Assembly (NCBI RefSeq): GCF_004519305.1
Contig: NZ_SOZA01000035.1
Span: 1 to 53,413 of the forward strand
DNA from: Pseudomonas sp. RIT623
Lineage (GTDB): Bacteria > Pseudomonadota > Gammaproteobacteria > Pseudomonadales > Pseudomonadaceae
Direction: 5' to 3'
DNA length: 53,413 nucleotides
Position 1 is the stretch's first letter; each line of letters opens with the position of its first letter. The position numbers and the translations under genes are program-made. The notes below the pieces were generated by a model. That model did no database searches and was not told where the DNA came from. It worked only from the letters and a program-made list of their open reading frames with translations. Positions 49,842-53,413 of the stretch are shown one piece after another.

Positions 49842-50654
49842 ATGACCCTGCAAAAGCGTAACAACGTGCACATCGCTGGGAGCGGCAGTACCACCTTGAT
49901 CCTGTCGCACGGCTTCGGCTGTGATCAGTCGATGTGGCGTTGCCTGCTGCCTCATCTGGTCACGCGCTTTCGCGTGGTCACCTACGACCTGGTCGGTGCC
50001 GGCCAGTCCGACCTTGCGGCCTACGCGGCGGAAAAATATGCGTCGCTCTGGGGCTATGCCACGGACCTCAACGAGCTGATCGAGGCATACGCCGTGGGGC
50101 CGGTGATCGTGGTCGGGCACTCGGTAAGCGCGATGATCGGCGTGCTGGCCGAGCGTCAGCGGCCCGGGCGGCTTGCCGGCCTGGTGATGATCGGCGGCTC
50201 GCCCTGCTACATCGATTCGCCGGGGTACACCGGTGGCTTTGCGCCAGATGAAATCCAGGCGCTGCTCACCACCCTCGATGACAACTACCTCGGCTGGTCC
50301 AGTTCCATGGCCCCGACGCTGATGGGCACGCCGGGGCAACCATTACTGCAGGCGGAGCTGACCAGCAGTTTCTGCCGTACCGACGCGCAGATCGCCCGGC
50401 ACTTTGCCCGGGTCATCTTCCTTTGCGACCACCGCCAGGAGGTCAGCGGCCTGCCGGTGCCGACGCTGATCGTGCAATGCACGGGCGACCCGGTGGTGCC
50501 GCTGGCCGTGGGCGAGTACCTGCACCGTGTGCTCCCAGACAGCCAGCTGAGCCTTATCGACAACATGGGCCATTACCCGCAGCTGAGCGCCCCGGGAGCC
50601 TGCGCCGCGGCGATGGATGCGTTCTTTGCTGGCCATGGATTCGGCCATGGATGA
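49842..50654 (+). CDS. RsbQ-like alpha/beta hydrolase
   Basis: 270-aa hydrolase of the RsbQ/D14 group. Catalytic triad: Ser94 in VVGHSVSAMIG, Asp216 in QCTGDPVVPL and His244 in DNMGHYPQLS. The oxyanion region LSHGFGCDQSMW and GLVMIGGSPCYIDSPGYTGG closely follow Bacillus RsbQ as I remember it. RsbQ is needed for the PAS phosphatase RsbP to sense energy stress, probably by making or binding a small ligand. Here the next gene, overlapping by about 20 bases, is a PAS-histidine kinase, so an equivalent ligand-supply role is the best guess. Confidence 0.85.
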   Translation: MTLQKRNNVHIAGSGSTTLILSHGFGCDQSMWRCLLPHLVTRFRVVTYDLVGAGQSDLAAYAAEKYASLWGYATDLNELIEAYAVGPVIVVGHSVSAMIGVLAERQRPGRLAGLVMIGGSPCYIDSPGYTGGFAPDEIQALLTTLDDNYLGWSSSMAPTLMGTPGQPLLQAELTSSFCRTDAQIARHFARVIFLCDHRQEVSGLPVPTLIVQCTGDPVVPLAVGEYLHRVLPDSQLSLIDNMGHYPQLSAPGACAAAMDAFFAGHGFGHG

Positions 50655-51855
50655 TGCCGCCTTGTTGTTCGATGAGTCGTTGTTCGAGCACGCGCCGTGC
50701 GGGCTGGTGGTCATGGCCGCAGATGGCACCGTGCTGCGCTGCAACCAGACGTTCAGCCAGTGGCTGGGGCATGATCCGGCGGCGTTGCAGGCGAGCAGTT
50801 TCGATCAGTTGCTGACGCCTGCGGGGCGGGCGTTCCAGCTCACGCACTGGGGGCCGTTGATGAACCTGCAGGGCTCGGTATCGGAGGTGAAGCTCGAGCT
50901 GCGTCACCGCGATGGGCACCTGCTGGCCATGCTGCTCAACGGCGTGCGGCGTGAAACCGCCGAGGGGGTGCGCTACCACCTGGCGCTGCTCGGCACCGGC
51001 GAGCGCGACCGCAACGAACGGGCGGCGCTGGTGGCCATGCAGCGCGCCGAAGAGCTGCTGGCGCAGAAAGTCAGCGCCGAGGCCGCCCTGCAACGGGCCC
51101 AGGCCGAACTTGCCGCGGCTTATGAAAACGCCGAGCGCCGCGCCATCCTCGCCGAGCAGATGGTCGCGGTCGCCAGCCATGACCTGAAGAACCCGATGAC
51201 GGCCATCAAGATGGCGACCCAACTGCTCGAACGTGATGCCGACAGCGACCGGGCCCGGCGCTTGCTGGGCAGCATCGGCAGTGCCGCCGACCGGGCGCAG
51301 CGGATGATCGTCGACCTGCTGGACTTCGCCTCGGTCAGGCTAGGGCAGGGCATCCGCGTGACGCGCCAGCAGGTCGATCTGCGCCAGGCGGTGGACCAGT
51401 GCGTGAGCGAGCTCAGGGTGGCGTTCGCCCAGGCCGGTATTCGTCATTATTGGCGCGGGCATGGCACCTTCGAAGTGGATCAGGACCGCTTGCAGCAGAT
51501 GCTCGGCAACCTGGTCGCCAACAGCGTGGCCTATGGCGACCTGGGCTTGCCAATCACCGTGACCACCGACCTGACCGACGAAGGCGCGACCTTGAGCGTT
51601 CACAATCACGGGCCGGCCATTGCTGATGCGTTGATCCCGACGCTGTTCGAGCCGATGACGCGAGGCAGCGAGCGCGAGGGGCCGCTGCGTTCGGTGGGCC
51701 TGGGCTTGTTCATCGTCAAGCAGATTGCCGAGGCGCATGGCGGCAGGATCGGCATGCGCTCGGATACGACCTATGGCACTACCTTCACCGTTTGGTTGCC
51801 GGCCAGGGGGGCTTTGCCCGGCACTGTTGCTGCCGGTGACGGGCGGGAACAGTAA
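50635..51855 (+). CDS. PAS-domain sensor histidine kinase paired with RsbQ-like hydrolase
   Basis: About 406 aa, cytoplasmic, with no membrane segment. An N-terminal PAS domain (ESLFEHAPCGLVVMAADGTV to the QGSVSEVKLELRHRDGHLLA stretch), a coiled-coil linker, then HisKA (VAVASHDLKNPMTAIKMATQ, His182) and the ATPase domain with N-box NLVANSVAYGD, GPAIADALIPTLFEP and GLGLFIVKQIAEAHGG. Start is 50635 or 50647; both lie inside the hydrolase gene. No response regulator is adjacent. The signal is probably a small molecule bound by the PAS domain. Confidence 0.87.
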   Translation: MDSAMDDAALLFDESLFEHAPCGLVVMAADGTVLRCNQTFSQWLGHDPAALQASSFDQLLTPAGRAFQLTHWGPLMNLQGSVSEVKLELRHRDGHLLAMLLNGVRRETAEGVRYHLALLGTGERDRNERAALVAMQRAEELLAQKVSAEAALQRAQAELAAAYENAERRAILAEQMVAVASHDLKNPMTAIKMATQLLERDADSDRARRLLGSIGSAADRAQRMIVDLLDFASVRLGQGIRVTRQQVDLRQAVDQCVSELRVAFAQAGIRHYWRGHGTFEVDQDRLQQMLGNLVANSVAYGDLGLPITVTTDLTDEGATLSVHNHGPAIADALIPTLFEPMTRGSEREGPLRSVGLGLFIVKQIAEAHGGRIGMRSDTTYGTTFTVWLPARGALPGTVAAGDGREQ

Positions 51856-51931
51856 TCTGCCCCGTTCCTCCCATCCTCGCAGCGGGTGCGCCGGCTTCAC
51901 CATTCCGACAACACAATTATCGACAGGCGTA

Positions 51932-53378
51932 TTACTCGTTGAACTCTGGCGCAATGTCAGGTTGCCGGGAGGGCGCCTGAGAAGGAGATGCCTCGAACCA
52001 CCCCGGCCACGAACTGCGCTGTCGGTTCTCCACCTGCACACAGGGAATCAGCCGCTCACGCAATACCTCGGTCCTGCCCACGCTCACCGCCAGCCGGTAT
52101 TTGGCGCTGTGCACGCATTCTCGATCACCGAATTCGCAACGGTCCAGGCTGGTGCCGCCGCACGGCCCGTTTGCCAGCCCCTTGGGGCAGGTCTCGGGGC
52201 AGATGTACAGCGTGTCCTCCAGCCGGCAACTGCCACAGGTATCGCAGCCCACCATCGGCCGTTTGATGCGCCGTTCCAGCTGGTGCAGCCACTGCGCTGC
52301 CGTGGGGCTGGCCCATAGCGGTCGGGTCACGGCCCAGCCGAAGGCCTTGCTCAAGGCGGTGGTGCGGCTGAACAGCTGGTGGTGCATCGCCGACAGCAGG
52401 TGATAGCGAACCTTTTCCTTGTTGGATGCGGTGATCTGCCGCTGCCCGAGGCGCCAGGCGTGCCCAGGTGGATGGAAGGTGACCGGCGTCGGGCCAGGTG
52501 CATGCCAGGCCGCTTCCCAGGCCGGGGTCCAGTCCTGCAGTGAGCTGAACTGCGGCTGCAAGTGCTCGATGGCCTGCTCCAGCGCGTCGAACTGCGCCAC
52601 CTCGTGAATGCCGGACAAGTGCACGCCGGCATAACCCATCAATTTCAGGCCGATCACCTGCAAGGCCAGGCGCTGGTTGGCGCGCTCCTTGGCGTAGGCC
52701 TTGGAAACCGCTGCCTCAGCGGCCAGCAGTGCGCGCATCGATGGCGTGACGGTCACCCCGGCGACATGCTCGAGCATCCCGGCACGGCCCTCGCTCAACG
52801 CCATGATACAGGCCATCAGCGGCTTGGGGTGGGGGTGGCGCTGCATCCAGTCGAAGGCTTCCTGATACTTATCGATATCGAAACCGAGCTGCAGGATGAA
52901 CAGATCGGCGCCGGCGGCGAGTTTCTTTTCAGCCTTGCTGTACTGCGCGCCGCCTTCGGCCTCCTGGTACTTGAACGGGTTGAGCGCGGCGGCCAGCAGC
53001 CAGTGCGGGCGGGCCTGGCGGACGATCTGCAGGGCGGCGACCGATTCGAGGTAGCGCACCGGGCGTTGGCCGGGGACGTGGCCGGGCAGGCGGTCGCCGC
53101 TGAGCAGCAGCAGTTGGTCGAGGCCGGCGGCGTCCATGCGTTGCAACTGGGCGAGCAGGTCGCGGCGTTCGCGGTCCTTGCCGGAGAAGTGCAGCAGGGC
53201 TGGGGCGGGCTTGGCGAGGCTGGCGAAGGCGTCCAGCGGCGACATGTCCAGGGCGCTGCCGACGCGGTCGCCGATGGCCACGGTCAGCGGCCAGCCGCAC
53301 AGCTGGGTGCGGGCCATGAGGGTGTCGAGGATGGCGAAACGCTCGGCGCTGGGCTTGGGCACGAATTCCAGGATGTGG
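51932..53378 (-). CDS. Protein with MTHFR C-terminal-type domain (5' truncated)
   Basis: About 481 codons visible. The N-terminal part resembles the TIM-barrel of methylenetetrahydrofolate reductases (LLLLSGDRLPG, HWLLAAALNPFKYQEAEGG, GADLFILQLGFDIDKY, YAGVHLSGIHEVAQF). The C-terminus has a cysteine cluster VGCDTCGSC, YICPETCPKG, GPCGGTSLDRCEFGDRECVH, typical of the MTHFR_C-type domain and likely binding a metal or Fe-S cluster. The apparent start at 53389 lies within adapter sequence, so the true start is outside the window. Role probably in one-carbon metabolism. Confidence 0.75.
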
Positions 53379-53413
53379 CTCTTATACACAGCTGACGCTG
53401 CCGACGACCTACT
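53379..53413. other. Sequencing adapter (Nextera Read 1) at contig end
   Basis: CTCTTATACACA (53379-53390), G, then CTGACGCTGCCGACGA (53392-53407) equals the reverse complement of the Nextera transposase adapter with one mismatch in 29 bases. The final CCTACT would be index or flanking sequence. Not biological. Confidence 0.93.

Noticed and set aside
1..53413. CRISPR array or rRNA operon
   Set aside because: No regularly spaced direct repeats with unique spacers and no rRNA sequence were seen; the recurrent short repeats are REP elements.

Overview
The window is about 63% GC over most of its length and looks like a member of the Pseudomonas putida group. The evidence is the gene order ribF-ileS-lspA-fkpB-ispH-minor pilins-thiO-bamD/rluD-pgeF-clpB, the ndh/DUF3094/DUF1780 block, the yacG-coaE-pilD-pilC/pilA block, and two families of short inverted REP elements scattered between genes. 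The right edge is a contig end: the last ~35 bases match the reverse complement of an Illumina Nextera Read 1 adapter, so the final gene is truncated.

Layout. (1) 1-3834: split paraquat-inducible membrane genes (two pqiA-type halves) and a six-MCE-domain pqiB, an envelope lipid-transport module. (2) 4080-11943: rpsT (minus), murJ, then the tightly overlapping ribF-ileS-lspA-fkpB-ispH operon. (3) 11945-15542: fimT-like gene (minus), pilV-pilW-pilX-pilE and thiO; pilY1 is absent. (4) 15691-21706: PP0621-type small protein, bamD, rluD-pgeF, and clpB behind a clear sigma-32 promoter. (5) 22084-22322: tRNA-Asn/Pro/Lys cluster with two promoters upstream and a terminator. (6) 22426-27156: DHFR-like reductase, ndh, two small conserved Pseudomonas families, a lower-GC pair (secreted Cys-rich protein plus membrane protein) and a CbiM-like membrane protein. 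(7) 27253-30788: yacG-coaE-pilD-pilC facing pilA; no pilB is present.

(8) 30847-about 39950: an accessory island next to tRNA-Thr(CGT). It has a P4-type integrase, a second tyrosine recombinase with a small coupled partner, and a low-GC cargo that looks like phage defence. The cargo is an AvcD-type fusion of a P-loop NTPase and a dCMP/dCTP deaminase, preceded by a ~210-nt gap where a regulatory RNA could sit; a HEPN-type protein with an RNxxxH motif; a frameshifted small gene; and a DUF6602-like putative nuclease lying between two 80-bp direct repeats.

(9) 39901-40458: a striking structured leader with a three-way junction, mutually exclusive hairpins and a paired Shine-Dalgarno, followed by two overlapping small ORFs of unknown function. 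(10) 40656-43083: SLT-type lipoprotein and a minus-strand set of small membrane/unknown genes. (11) 43406-49539: two tandem subtilisin-type autotransporters. (12) 49842-51855: an RsbQ-like alpha/beta hydrolase overlapping a PAS-histidine kinase, reminiscent of the Bacillus RsbQ-RsbP sensor pair. (13) 51932-53378: a protein with an MTHFR C-terminal-type cysteine cluster, truncated at its 5' end by the adapter.

The most novel material is the structured leader (9), the defence-like island cargo (8) and the RsbQ-like/PAS-kinase pair (12). All functional statements rest on motif recognition and remembered families; no database search was run.
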